Shown: positions 20,538 through 29,567 of the stretch, piece by piece
Layout: each line of letters begins with the position of its first letter
Numbering within the stretch: the stretch's first letter is position 1
DNA from: Brumicola pallidula DSM 14239 = ACAM 615
GTDB taxonomy: Bacteria > Pseudomonadota > Gammaproteobacteria > Enterobacterales > Alteromonadaceae
Direction: 5' to 3'
Length of the DNA stretch: 64,000 nucleotides
Assembly (NCBI RefSeq): GCF_000428905.1
Contig: NZ_KE386816.1
Span: 153,385 to 217,384, forward strand
Program-made: the position numbers and the translations under genes
Notes under the pieces: model-generated
Database searches by the model: none
Told to the model about the DNA's origin: nothing
What the model saw: only the letters and a program-made list of their open reading frames with translations

Positions 20538-22385
20538 GTGTTAAATAAAACTCCATTTTGGAAATATATTTTAGTCATATTTGTTGTTGCAATAACAGCG
20601 TTATATGCAATGCCGAATATTTATGGTGAAGATCACGCTATTCAAATTTCTGCAAGTAACAATGCCTTTGTAAGCGAAGAATTGAAAACCTCGATTGAGG
20701 TCGCTTTGAAAGATGAGGGCATAGCAATCAAACGTATTGAACTTGAAAACGAACGCATTTTAGTTCGTCTTTTAGATTCCGACACACAGCTTGTTGCCAG
20801 AGAACTGATTGATAGCAAACTTGATAACGATGATTACGTTGTTGCGATGAACCTAGCGCCAGATACACCTGATTGGTTAGATGCCTTAGGTGCTAGTCCA
20901 ATGAAATTAGGATTGGACTTGCGCGGTGGTGTTCACTTTCTAATGGAAGTTGACATGAACAGCGCAACAACCAAAGCTTATGAAGACGTTGTCGGCGATT
21001 TTAAGTTGCAGCTGCGTGAAGAAAGAATATTCTACCGCACGGTTATACAAAATCCTGATTCAGTAGACGTCGTATTTCGAGACGGCGAAATGCTTGAAAA
21101 AGCGCAATTTTACTTGCGTAATCAGTTTCGAGATTTGAGCATTACTGAACGTGACGATTTGACACTCAGGGCCGCATTTTTGGAAGTACGCTTAGCTGAA
21201 ATTCGAGACGCTGCTGTAAGCCAAAATGTAACGATAATCCGCAGCAGAATAAACCAACTCGGTGTTGCAGAACCCCTGGTTCAAAAACAGGGTCAAGAAC
21301 GTATAGTCGTGCAATTGCCGGGAATTCAAGATACCGCAAAAGCAAAAGAAATTTTGAATGCGACAGCGACTCTTGAGTTTCGTATGCTTGACGAGAAAAG
21401 TGATGTGCGTGATGCATTGCGCGGGAGAGCGCCGGCAGGCTCTGAAGTTATTTACCATAAAAATGGCCAGCCTTATCTGTTGAAAAAACAAGTGATGTTA
21501 ACGGGCTCGCATATTATTGACGCAAATAGTGGTGTTGATCAATATGGTGTGCCCAATGTGAGCATTGACCTTGATTCAAAAGGCGGCGCAAAGTGGTCAC
21601 AGGCGACAAAAGAAAACATTAAAAAGCCAATGGCAACCGTATTTATTGAGTACAAAACCACGGGTGAACGTGACATAGACGGCAAGCTTGTTTTTGAAAA
21701 GAAAGAAGACATTATTAGTGTCGCGACTATCCAAGCACAATTAGGCTCTTCATTCCAAATTAGTGGCCTGGATTCACCGACAGAAGCGAGAGAGTTGGCA
21801 CTACTTCTGAGAGCGGGTGCATTGATTGCGCCAATTCAAATAGTTGAAGAGCGCACAGTTGGACCGAGTTTAGGTAAAGAAAATATTCAATTAGGTATGA
21901 CCGCAATCATCTGGGGTTTGGCCGCAGTGCTCGTATTTATGCTTATTTATTACCGCGCTTTTGGTGTTATTGCCAATATTGCGCTGTTATTAAATCTGGT
22001 CATGATTGTTGGAATTATGTCGATGATACCAGGTGCAACATTAACCTTGCCGGGTATGGCCGGTATTGTTTTGACCGTCGGTATGGCCGTCGATGCTAAC
22101 GTACTCATATTCGAGAGAATTAGAGAGGAATTGCGTGACGGCAGAAGTCCTCAGCAAGCAATTCATTTCGGCTATGACAACGCGTTCTCTACTATTTTGG
22201 ATGCTAACATTACTACGTTCATTGCTGGTTTGATCTTGTTTGCTGTAGGAACAGGTCCAATCAAAGGATTTTCAATTACGTTGATGATAGGTATCGCTAC
22301 ATCAATGTTCACTGCGATTGTCGTGTCTCGAGTGCTTGTTAATAGCATATGGGGCGGTAAGCGTGTGACTAAGCTAGCGATATAG
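20538..22385 (+). CDS. secD: Protein translocase subunit SecD
   Basis: Inner-membrane RND-type subunit that uses the proton gradient to pull proteins across after SecA-driven translocation. The 615-residue protein has an N-terminal helix, a large periplasmic domain ([18 protein letters not shown] at about residue 125), and five C-terminal helices with the family block [18 protein letters not shown]. The start is GTG at 20538, preceded by TAGGG, and translation fits the conserved N-terminus [12 protein letters not shown]. secF follows nine bases later. Confidence 0.97.
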   Translation: MLNKTPFWKYILVIFVVAITALYAMPNIYGEDHAIQISASNNAFVSEELKTSIEVALKDEGIAIKRIELENERILVRLLDSDTQLVARELIDSKLDNDDYVVAMNLAPDTPDWLDALGASPMKLGLDLRGGVHFLMEVDMNSATTKAYEDVVGDFKLQLREERIFYRTVIQNPDSVDVVFRDGEMLEKAQFYLRNQFRDLSITERDDLTLRAAFLEVRLAEIRDAAVSQNVTIIRSRINQLGVAEPLVQKQGQERIVVQLPGIQDTAKAKEILNATATLEFRMLDEKSDVRDALRGRAPAGSEVIYHKNGQPYLLKKQVMLTGSHIIDANSGVDQYGVPNVSIDLDSKGGAKWSQATKENIKKPMATVFIEYKTTGERDIDGKLVFEKKEDIISVATIQAQLGSSFQISGLDSPTEARELALLLRAGALIAPIQIVEERTVGPSLGKENIQLGMTAIIWGLAAVLVFMLIYYRAFGVIANIALLLNLVMIVGIMSMIPGATLTLPGMAGIVLTVGMAVDANVLIFERIREELRDGRSPQQAIHFGYDNAFSTILDANITTFIAGLILFAVGTGPIKGFSITLMIGIATSMFTAIVVSRVLVNSIWGGKRVTKLAI

Positions 22386-22394
22386 GAGAGTCAA

Positions 22395-23339
22395 ATGGGA
22401 TTTCAATTATTAAAACTAAAGGAAACCGTCGACTTTATGAAGTGGCGTTTCCCAGCAATGATTTTTTCAACCGTATTAATCATAGGCTCAATTGTTTCAC
22501 TTGGTGTTAACCAATTGAATTGGGGTCTTGATTTCACCGGTGGAACATTGATTGAGGTAGGTTATGAGCAGTCAGCTGACCTCGAAGCAGTCAGAACAAT
22601 TATGCTCGATGCGGGTTACACGGACGCAATGGTACAAAACTTTGGTAGCAGCCAAGACGTATTAATTCGCCTTGCACCAAGAGAAGGTGTGAAGGCCGTT
22701 GAAATTGGTGATCAAGTATTGGCGACGTTGCGTGCCGATGGTACTAAAGTCGATATGCGTCGTATTGAATTTGTTGGACCAAATGTGGGTGATGAGCTAA
22801 CTGAACAAGGTGGTTTGGCTATGCTTGCTGCATTAATTTGTATCCTGATTTATGTGGCGATGCGTTTTGAGTATCGTTTTGCGTTGGGGTCCGTTGCGGC
22901 GTTGGGGCATGATGTTATCTTGACCCTAGGTCTATTCTCGGTGTTACAACTTGAATTTGACTTAACGGTATTAGCGGCCGTTTTAGCCGTTATTGGCTAT
23001 TCGCTTAACGATACAATTGTAGTGTCAGACCGAATACGTGAGAACTTTAGAAAAATACGCAAAGCAGAGCCAGTAGAAATTATTAATATTTCGTTGACGC
23101 AAACCTTGAATCGAACAATTATTACCTCTTTGACCACTGTTTTAGTGCTAACAGCTTTGTTTTATAAAGGCGGCGCTCTGATCCACGGTTTTGCAACAGC
23201 ATTGCTATTTGGTGTTATCGTTGGTACCTATTCTTCGGTATACATTGCCAGTGCAGTCGGCTTGGCTCTGGGTATTAGTAGAGATGATTTGATACCGACA
23301 GAAATTATCAAGGAAGGAGAAGACCAAGACCCTGTATAG
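22395..23339 (+). CDS. secF: Protein translocase subunit SecF
   Basis: Partner of SecD, 314 residues, with six membrane helices. Diagnostic blocks are GLDFTGGTLIEVGY near residue 50, GYSLNDTIVVSDRIREN (about 204) and RTIITSLTTVLVLTALF. A GGAG ribosome-binding site lies in the gap to secD. A strong terminator follows. Confidence 0.97.
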   Translation: MGFQLLKLKETVDFMKWRFPAMIFSTVLIIGSIVSLGVNQLNWGLDFTGGTLIEVGYEQSADLEAVRTIMLDAGYTDAMVQNFGSSQDVLIRLAPREGVKAVEIGDQVLATLRADGTKVDMRRIEFVGPNVGDELTEQGGLAMLAALICILIYVAMRFEYRFALGSVAALGHDVILTLGLFSVLQLEFDLTVLAAVLAVIGYSLNDTIVVSDRIRENFRKIRKAEPVEIINISLTQTLNRTIITSLTTVLVLTALFYKGGALIHGFATALLFGVIVGTYSSVYIASAVGLALGISRDDLIPTEIIKEGEDQDPV

Positions 23340-23381
23340 GTAATGAAGTTACGTTATTATTAATTAAAAAGAACTTAATAA

Positions 23382-23417
23382 CAAAAGAAAACCCGCTAAA
23401 TAGAGCGGGTTTTTTTA
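23382..23417. terminator. Bidirectional terminator between secF and suhB
   Basis: The stem ACCCGCT / AGCGGGT is flanked by an A-rich stretch on the left and eight T on the right, so it can end both the rightward secDF and leftward suhB transcripts. Confidence 0.9.
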
Positions 23418-23482
23418 TATGATTTGGGTATTTGATGTAGTTGAAAATACCTATCAGATAATAAGTAGTCTGGCAGTAATAC

Positions 23483-24256
23483 TTATTTAAGTCTCTTAAC
23501 AATTGCTTGAACAACGCGAGGGCTGCCAGCAACAATTTCACCGCTTAATAGTGGGTCATTACCACCCGCAAAATCAGTGACTAGTCCGCCTGACTCACGC
23601 ACTAACAATTCACCGGCGGCAATATCCCAAGGTTTAATGCCACGTTCCCAGTAACCGTCAAAGCGACCAGCAGCGACATAAGCCATATCCAGAGCAGCAG
23701 AACCACCGCGGCGTATATCCCCACATTCAGCAAATATTTTATTAAAGCTCGACATATATTCGTTTAACGACGTTTTGTTCTTATACGGAAAGGCAGTTGC
23801 TAAGATTGTATTACCTAGCTCTTTTGCCTGACTCGCGCGGATACGGTGGCCATTTAGTTGCGCGCCGTTACCTCGACTTGCTGTAAATAACTCACCACGA
23901 ATAGGGTCGAATACAACCGCTTGGTCTAAACGACCTTTGTATTGCAGGGCAATAGAAACGGCAAAATGAGGTATGCCTTTGATGAAATTAGTCGTTCCAT
24001 CAAGTGGGTCGATAATCCATTTATAGTCATCATCGCCAGCCACAATACCACCTTCTTCGCCTACAAAAGTATGCTCAGGATAAGACTGTTTGATTTTGTA
24101 GATAATGGTTTGCTCAGCTTCCCTATCAATTTTAGTTACGAAATCATTTTCGCCTTTTTGTTCGATTTGTAGGTCGTCGAAAGTTTCAAATCCACGAGCG
24201 ATCACGTTTCCTGCTGAGCGAGCTGCGCGCACAGCGATATTGAGCATAGGATGCAT
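23483..24256 (-). CDS. suhB: Inositol-1-monophosphatase SuhB
   Basis: Mg2+-dependent phosphatase of the inositol monophosphatase family. In E. coli it also acts with NusA in rRNA antitermination. Motifs: GEEGG (about residue 66), DPLDGTTNFI (about 84) and the C-terminal WERGIKPWDIAAGELLVRE. The ATG at 24256 gives MHPMLNIAVRAARSAGN, matching the E. coli start, so the slightly longer TTG frame to 24271 is rejected. 257 residues. It is divergent from trmJ with a long intergenic region. Confidence 0.96.
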   Translation of the reverse strand: MHPMLNIAVRAARSAGNVIARGFETFDDLQIEQKGENDFVTKIDREAEQTIIYKIKQSYPEHTFVGEEGGIVAGDDDYKWIIDPLDGTTNFIKGIPHFAVSIALQYKGRLDQAVVFDPIRGELFTASRGNGAQLNGHRIRASQAKELGNTILATAFPYKNKTSLNEYMSSFNKIFAECGDIRRGGSAALDMAYVAAGRFDGYWERGIKPWDIAAGELLVRESGGLVTDFAGGNDPLLSGEIVAGSPRVVQAIVKRLK

Positions 24257-24938
24257 AGTTAGAACCACCAAGTTGTAAAAAGAACAGTTGAGTCACGCCG
24301 CCGAAAAGTGCACAGAAAAGTGCACATTTAGTGCTTTTGATTCGAGAACGTGCCTAAAAAATCGCGCGTATATTAACAGAAACCTATGAATGGGTCTATT
24401 GGTGTTTTTCATGGCACATAATTAGAGGTACGCACATTCGCAGTGAGTGATATCACACTGCGACTGTGCCATGCACATAAAGACATCATGATGGTTTGTA
24501 GGCTTACAAAGTGCTGCGAGCCCTTGCTCATCTACTTTCCGGTGCTTCACTCCTATTCGGGTTTTCTGAATTAAGTCAAAAAGCGGCACAGCTCGAAACG
24601 AGTATCGAAAATGGCAACGTTTCCTTTACTGATGTTGAGCCCAAAATTGATGAGTTGATTGCTGAGATTAGACACATCACTGGGTAACTAGCAGCCACTA
24701 ATGAATTGCGAGCAATCGCACTACCGGTTGTGTTTATTTTATTACTTTTTTGCAAAAGACAGTTATTATGGGTTGTGCTAAACTTTGCGCCTTAAAAAAG
24801 TCTGCTTAACGAATAGGTAGTATGCAGATCTTATATGGTCTTTAGGCAGCTTTTTAATGTGCATTCAGGTTCGAAGCCGCACAGGTTTATTTACCATTCT
24901 CTATTTTTTATTACGCTATTATTAAAGGGAATACGTTC
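24257..24938. other. Divergent region between suhB and trmJ
   Basis: This long gap holds promoters for suhB and trmJ. It also contains a repeated GAAAAGTGCACA motif at about 24303-24325 and an inverted repeat TCGCAGTG/CACTGCGA at 24438-24463 around a GTGATATCAC palindrome. A short remnant of a phosphotransfer gene lies within it (separate entry). Confidence 0.5.
24511..24687 (+). pseudogene. Remnant of a histidine phosphotransfer (Hpt) domain gene
   Basis: A frame from GTG 24511 to TAA 24687 translates to a 58-residue peptide containing LAHLLSGASLLFGFSELSQ followed by QLETSIENGN. This is the shape of the Hpt active site and the following helix; a normal domain has H-x-LKGSS, while here the lysine-containing block is degraded to LLSGAS. 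A stop codon lies a few codons upstream of the GTG and no good ribosome-binding site is present. It is best read as the decayed 3' end of a hybrid kinase or Hpt protein gene. Whether it is still expressed is unknown. Confidence 0.45.
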
Positions 24939-25670
24939 ATGCTTTCAGATATTCGCATTGTTTTAGTCAATACTAGTCATACTGGTAATATTGGCTCAGC
25001 GGCTCGAGCAATGAAAACAATGGGGCTTAGCTCATTGTATTTAGTCGACCCTATATCGGCCCCCGATGGGAAGTCAATTGCCTTAGCTGCCGGTGCAGGT
25101 GATGTGTTGGCGAACGCAACAACAGTAAGCACGCTTGAAGAGGCGGTTAGTGATTGTGGCTTAGTAGTGGGTACTTCTGCACGCTCAAGAACGTTACCTT
25201 GGCCTATGTTGACGCCTAGAGAATGTGGCCATAAATTAGTTGTTGAAGCTGATACTTACCCAGTTGCTTTGGTATTTGGACGCGAAAATAACGGCTTAAG
25301 CAATGACGAATTGCAACAATGTCACTTTCACGTATGTATTCCAGCTAATCCAGATTATAGCTCATTGAATATTGCTGCTGCGGTACAGACGCTGTGTTAC
25401 GAGATCAGAGTTAATCATCTTGACATAGAGGCACTGCAACATGCGCCAGCGGTTAAAAGTGAATATCCGTTAAATGAAGACCTAGCGCGTTTTTATGTGC
25501 ACCTTGAAAACACCTTAAAAGACGTCAATTTCATCGTTGCCAATCATCCTGGCATGGTTATGACTAAGCTGCGTCGATTATTTACTAGGGCTAGGCCAGA
25601 AGTTCAAGAGTTAAATATCTTACGTGGTATGTTGGCTTCAATAGATAAAGCGAGTGGAAACAAAAAGTAA
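24939..25670 (+). CDS. trmJ: tRNA (cytidine/uridine-2'-O-)-methyltransferase TrmJ
   Basis: SPOUT-class enzyme that 2'-O-methylates position 32 of several tRNAs. The 243-residue protein has the motifs [13 protein letters not shown] (residues about 17-29), [17 protein letters not shown] and the SAM-knot segment [17 protein letters not shown]. The C-terminal extension is typical of TrmJ. The stop overlaps the start of cysE by one base. In relatives this pair is followed by iscR. Confidence 0.95.
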   Translation: MLSDIRIVLVNTSHTGNIGSAARAMKTMGLSSLYLVDPISAPDGKSIALAAGAGDVLANATTVSTLEEAVSDCGLVVGTSARSRTLPWPMLTPRECGHKLVVEADTYPVALVFGRENNGLSNDELQQCHFHVCIPANPDYSSLNIAAAVQTLCYEIRVNHLDIEALQHAPAVKSEYPLNEDLARFYVHLENTLKDVNFIVANHPGMVMTKLRRLFTRARPEVQELNILRGMLASIDKASGNKK

Positions 25671-26503
25671 TGTTTAGTCGAATGCGAGAAGATATTAAAA
25701 GTGTGTTCCATCGAGATCCTGCGGCTAGGAACACGATGGAAGTGTTGTTCAATTATCCAGGCTTGCACGCAATATGGGTGCATCGTATCAGTCACCAATT
25801 ATGGAAATGGAAGCTTAACTGGCTAGCTCGGTTTGTATCCAATATTTCACGCTTTTTAACTGGGATTGAAATTCATCCGGGTGCACAATTTGGTCGCAGA
25901 GTCTTTATTGACCACGGTATGGGTGTTGTGATTGGTGAAACCGCTGTGATTGGCAATGATGTGACTTTATATCATGGGGTCACATTAGGCGGAACAAGTT
26001 GGAAAGCTGGCAAACGCCATCCTACCCTCGAGGATAATTCGGTTGTGGGTGCAGGGGCGCAAGTCCTTGGACCTATTACAGTTGGCAAAAATGCCCGCAT
26101 CGGTTCGAATTCTGTAGTGGTCAAAGACGTGCCAGAAAATGCAACGTGCGTTGGTATACCGGGGCGTAATTTACTGCAAAAACAACATACACATGAACCC
26201 ACTCCAGAAACCAAGCATAAGCGCCAGGTCATTGCTAAAATATATGGCTTTGATGCGTATGCGGTGAGTGAAGAAAATCCTGACCCTGTTGCTAATGCAC
26301 TGGGAATTATGCTTGAACATGTTCACCAAATGGACACTAAAGTGGAAGAAATGTGTCGGGTCATTCAATCACTCGGTGGCGATGTTTGTAGCGATTCAAT
26401 TCCAAAGTTAGACGTGACAGACTTTGCTGAGACTGGCATCTCACCGGTGTTAAAGAAGGCTGCTGAGGAAGCGGCAGTGGGCGCTTTTGATCCCGCTATT
26501 TGA
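25670..26503 (+). CDS. cysE: Serine O-acetyltransferase
   Basis: Transfers acetyl from acetyl-CoA to serine, the first committed step of cysteine synthesis; here next to trmJ, in the position that normally precedes the Isc iron-sulphur genes which use cysteine. The 277-residue protein has the left-handed beta-helix repeats starting at [21 protein letters not shown] (about residue 65) and the active-site region [19 protein letters not shown]. The C-terminus carries an extra ~70 residues beyond the hexapeptide core. It is intact although a transposon sits immediately downstream. Confidence 0.95.
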   Translation: MFSRMREDIKSVFHRDPAARNTMEVLFNYPGLHAIWVHRISHQLWKWKLNWLARFVSNISRFLTGIEIHPGAQFGRRVFIDHGMGVVIGETAVIGNDVTLYHGVTLGGTSWKAGKRHPTLEDNSVVGAGAQVLGPITVGKNARIGSNSVVVKDVPENATCVGIPGRNLLQKQHTHEPTPETKHKRQVIAKIYGFDAYAVSEENPDPVANALGIMLEHVHQMDTKVEEMCRVIQSLGGDVCSDSIPKLDVTDFAETGISPVLKKAAEEAAVGAFDPAI

Positions 26504-26561
26504 TCCCGTTATAGGGAGTTCATTTGAGCGCCTTCGTGATGTATTTTGTGTTGAAATGTGC

Positions 26562-26588
26562 TTTCCAATATTAAGATGGATCGAAGAC
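26562..26588 (+). repeat. Candidate TnsB-binding site, copy 1
   Basis: TTTCCAA-TA-TTAAGAT-G-GA-T-CG-A is repeated 79 bases further on with few mismatches. Multiple ~20-bp direct repeats at the ends are typical of Tn7-like elements. Confidence 0.4.
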
Positions 26589-26640
26589 GTAGGTATTCAT
26601 TGAAAATTATCTGCTAGTTTCTAAATCACAAGGCCCAAAA

Positions 26641-26667
26641 TTTCCAAATTTAAGATAGAACGGAAAA
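26641..26667 (+). repeat. Candidate TnsB-binding site, copy 2
   Basis: TTTCCAA-AT-TTAAGAT-A-GA-A-CG-G matches copy 1 at 26562 in the same orientation. It lies about 220 bases from the end of tniQ. Confidence 0.4.
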
Positions 26668-26887
26668 CGGTTTCTAGAATTACTCCATAACGCAGCTTTG
26701 CGCATACAAAATATCATTACAAACTTTTAAATATCTTCTTGATTTTATATATATTAAACAATAGGTTACCACAAGATTTTGCAGTTGTGTGATTTTTTGG
26801 AGGGCTAAATTTTTAGATTTGATATGGCGCTAGTTGTTGGTGTTTTTGCGCCGATAGGGAATATGCTTCGATCGGATTTTTAAGTAT

Positions 26888-28564
26888 TTAGCTATGAGCT
26901 CTAACTGTTTTTGAAAGTTCAACGCCAGTTTTTAAAAAGTGTTGAAACCTTTTTGGTAATTGCTCAACACAACAATTATTCAGCAAGCCTTTGTCAAATA
27001 CTACAAAGTCAGTTCGATTTGGATCCATGAACCTTGAGTAAACGGGGTCATTTCCGCAGCATTCTCTCACATTGTTTGCATAGCTACGAGCATGACTAAA
27101 AGTTGCTTTCCTATTAATAATCAAATAATTTTCGACAAAAGTCTTTAACGAATTTATATCTATTAGAGCCTTATTCGTATCTGATGTTTTGATAAAACCC
27201 AGTTCAATCAAATCTCCTATTACCTTGTCATTGCAACGCAACATCGCGATAACTTTTAAAATTGGTTGATCGCAAAGCGATTGCCATTTTTGTTTAAGTA
27301 ATTTTTTTAAACCAGCAGGCGCAATTTGAAGTTGATTGGTATATCTAACCGTTGAGTTTACCCTCAGTTGAGATTCTATTTTCTTATCAAAAGCAGACTT
27401 AATTAACTCATCAATGTCTAAACAGTAAAGATCAAATATAGCGGATGGGATCTCTGTAATATTGATATAGTCATGCTCTAGCGCTGATACTGTCGGATAA
27501 GTATTTTGAAAGGTTTCGAGTATTGTCATCATATCGAAAATTTGTTTGTCGGGCTGTTGGCCAGAGTGCACTGCTATTAACGTTCCTAAGTTCAGAAGCT
27601 TGGTCACGTGAGCTGGCGAAACACCAAAGATATTCGCGACATCGTTTCCAGTGATTTGCAAGCTTAGTTCGTCTCCACTTGTTGCGTTATCGTATCTTGT
27701 TTTTGCGGTTACCATTGGATGACTTTCAGCTTTTACATGATACTTTTTTATAAGATTCTCAGTCTGTCCTGCAAATTCAGTTTTGGGTTGCCATGAGATT
27801 TTCGAAAGTACGATATTCAGAGAGTGGCAGTTAATTTCTTGCACACTATCCCCTAGAATCGAAAATTGTTGACGATGTTCAGCAATCATCTTCAACCAAG
27901 TGACTCTTGCGCACTCGTCAAGTGATAAAATATATGCATCGTTAATTAATTGCCTAACCATAAAGACACTTCCCTTTGCCCAGTTTAATGGTGAAGTTAT
28001 AAAATCGAGAGGACGTATTAGACGCTCTGCAATTGTAAATAGAACATTTAGAAAATATCGGCGCTGTGATCCCCCAGCTATATCTAACAATGCGATTTCA
28101 AACGGTAGTAGTGATTCCGCAGTATTGCATTCTGTACATTCACTACAGTTGCTACAATCACTATGGATCCCGCTCTCCAAATCGAAAAGCCGCTGTTTGC
28201 ATATGTTTTGTAAGGGTACTAAATGTTTTTCGCAAATGGTTTGCTCGACGTCTTGCCAAACTATTTTGTGTGGCTGTCCCTCCATAATACAGGCGGGGCA
28301 TATTTTGATAGTTTGACTTGCATATTTCTTATCAAACTCGCTAACAACGCACGTCGTCATCCATTCAAATCCAGCAGTTTTTGCTGCCACTGCTGGATCT
28401 TTTAGTACTTCTTGAGCATCTGCTTCCGTGATGCTGTTCCATACCCTTACGTGAGCGATGCCTAAGTTGGTGAAGAGCCCTTGTACACTTCTGAAACCGA
28501 AAAATGCAGCTACCTTTACGCAAGCTCCATAGGGTGAAATGTATGTTTTAATGCTGGACTTCAT
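26888..28564 (-). CDS. tniQ: TniQ/TnsD-family target-site selector
   Basis: A 558-residue protein with a TniQ zinc-finger region near the N-terminus: CPAC (about residue 87), CEKHLVPLQNIC (about 110-121) and the cluster CSNCSECTEC (about 135-144). A central HTH-like stretch (DVANIFGVSPAHVTKLLN) and a long C-terminal part follow. In Tn7, TnsD is the DNA-binding protein that recognises the attachment gene and recruits TnsC. The size here fits a TnsD-like protein rather than the ~400-residue TniQ of CRISPR-linked systems. The gene start overlaps the tnsC end by 17 bases. Its position next to cysE is consistent with cysE-end targeting, which is inference. Confidence 0.82.
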   Translation of the reverse strand: MKSSIKTYISPYGACVKVAAFFGFRSVQGLFTNLGIAHVRVWNSITEADAQEVLKDPAVAAKTAGFEWMTTCVVSEFDKKYASQTIKICPACIMEGQPHKIVWQDVEQTICEKHLVPLQNICKQRLFDLESGIHSDCSNCSECTECNTAESLLPFEIALLDIAGGSQRRYFLNVLFTIAERLIRPLDFITSPLNWAKGSVFMVRQLINDAYILSLDECARVTWLKMIAEHRQQFSILGDSVQEINCHSLNIVLSKISWQPKTEFAGQTENLIKKYHVKAESHPMVTAKTRYDNATSGDELSLQITGNDVANIFGVSPAHVTKLLNLGTLIAVHSGQQPDKQIFDMMTILETFQNTYPTVSALEHDYINITEIPSAIFDLYCLDIDELIKSAFDKKIESQLRVNSTVRYTNQLQIAPAGLKKLLKQKWQSLCDQPILKVIAMLRCNDKVIGDLIELGFIKTSDTNKALIDINSLKTFVENYLIINRKATFSHARSYANNVRECCGNDPVYSRFMDPNRTDFVVFDKGLLNNCCVEQLPKRFQHFLKTGVELSKTVRAHS

Positions 28565-29567
28565 ATTTGACTCCTAGTGCCTCTTTAAGCGATTTAAGGT
28601 TGGTTTTGAAGGGATTGGATAATTGTAGATGTTTATCGATTTTTACGACGGTTACATTTCCGTTCTTATACTTTGTTGACTTAAGTTTAGGGTTAGTGGG
28701 TGGAACATATGTCTCTGAAAAATCAATCTTACGTATAGACGAACTGTTCGTTGAGCATGCATGTTTGCAGGCGTTCAACAAAAGCCATGATATTTTGCGT
28801 AAATCTCCATTTGTCGCCGCATAGATGGCGAGCGCGTTTTCAGGATCAGCAAGCCTTATACCTGAAATTTCATGTCTCATTTGCATCGTATATAAAAAGC
28901 CCCTGAACACTGCGTAGTTTGTTTTATTTGCTAAAGAAAAGTGACGTTTGAGAATGACGCGAGTGCATCGCGATGCAAATTGTTCATTGTGCTCCAAGAT
29001 TTCAGTTGTACGCTCAGTACCGCAGAAAATCATAAAAATCCCATGTTCATCCATTAAATTCTTTAAAAAGTCAGCAATATGTCTTGCAGACTTATTGCTC
29101 ACTTTCTCGAGCACTTGTTGGAACTCATCAAATACTAAAACTTTCACATTTTCATTGCGTATTTGCGTATCAACGCGTTGTCTCATTTCTTTTTCAGAGC
29201 CTGAGGGTATGCCGGGCTCTCCTAATGCCGCTAGAATATTTCTAAGTAAATCTAAGCGATTCATATTGCTTGGTGCGTTAACAAAACGAGCACACGGGGT
29301 CATTTTTCCGTGGGCCTCAATACTCTTGAATCCCCTTTGTTTATCAACTGAAAGCTCGTTGTACCTATCAACAAACTTTGTTGCCATCATTGTTTTCCCT
29401 GTACCCGTATCACCCGCAATGATTGCGCATTTGCCTGTAGCCGTCAGTAGTACGTTTTCTGAATCATCCATAAGCGCATCGAAATCGGCTTTGATTGAAT
29501 CATAAGTTAGAAACTTCCGTCCTAATGAATGGGCGATCCTATTAAAATTAATTGCGTTGTTGTTCAT
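28548..29567 (-). CDS. tnsC: TnsC-family AAA+ transposition regulator
   Basis: A 339-residue ATPase with Walker A GDTGTGKT (about residues 51-58) and Walker B VLVFDEFQQV (about 140), followed by a sensor-type segment FMIFCGTERT. TnsC-family proteins form filaments on DNA, link the target selector to the transposase and give target immunity. The start overlaps the tnsB stop by four bases (ATGA), and its end overlaps tniQ, so the operon is tightly coupled. Confidence 0.92.
   Translation of the reverse strand: MNNNAINFNRIAHSLGRKFLTYDSIKADFDALMDDSENVLLTATGKCAIIAGDTGTGKTMMATKFVDRYNELSVDKQRGFKSIEAHGKMTPCARFVNAPSNMNRLDLLRNILAALGEPGIPSGSEKEMRQRVDTQIRNENVKVLVFDEFQQVLEKVSNKSARHIADFLKNLMDEHGIFMIFCGTERTTEILEHNEQFASRCTRVILKRHFSLANKTNYAVFRGFLYTMQMRHEISGIRLADPENALAIYAATNGDLRKISWLLLNACKHACSTNSSSIRKIDFSETYVPPTNPKLKSTKYKNGNVTVVKIDKHLQLSNPFKTNLKSLKEALGVKYEVQH

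Larger units (their letters stand above)
26504..26887. other. Junction of cysE with the Tn7-like element (candidate transposon end)
   Basis: This gap of about 380 bases is AT-rich and has no coding feature. It begins with a short duplication of TTTGATCCCG across the cysE 3' end (26486-26509). It then holds two copies of a ~24-bp direct repeat (listed separately) that look like transposase-binding sites. A plausible element terminus of Tn7 type (5'-TGT) is the TGTG at 26547, about 43 bases after the cysE stop. The exact end cannot be fixed without the other end or an empty site. Confidence 0.4.
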
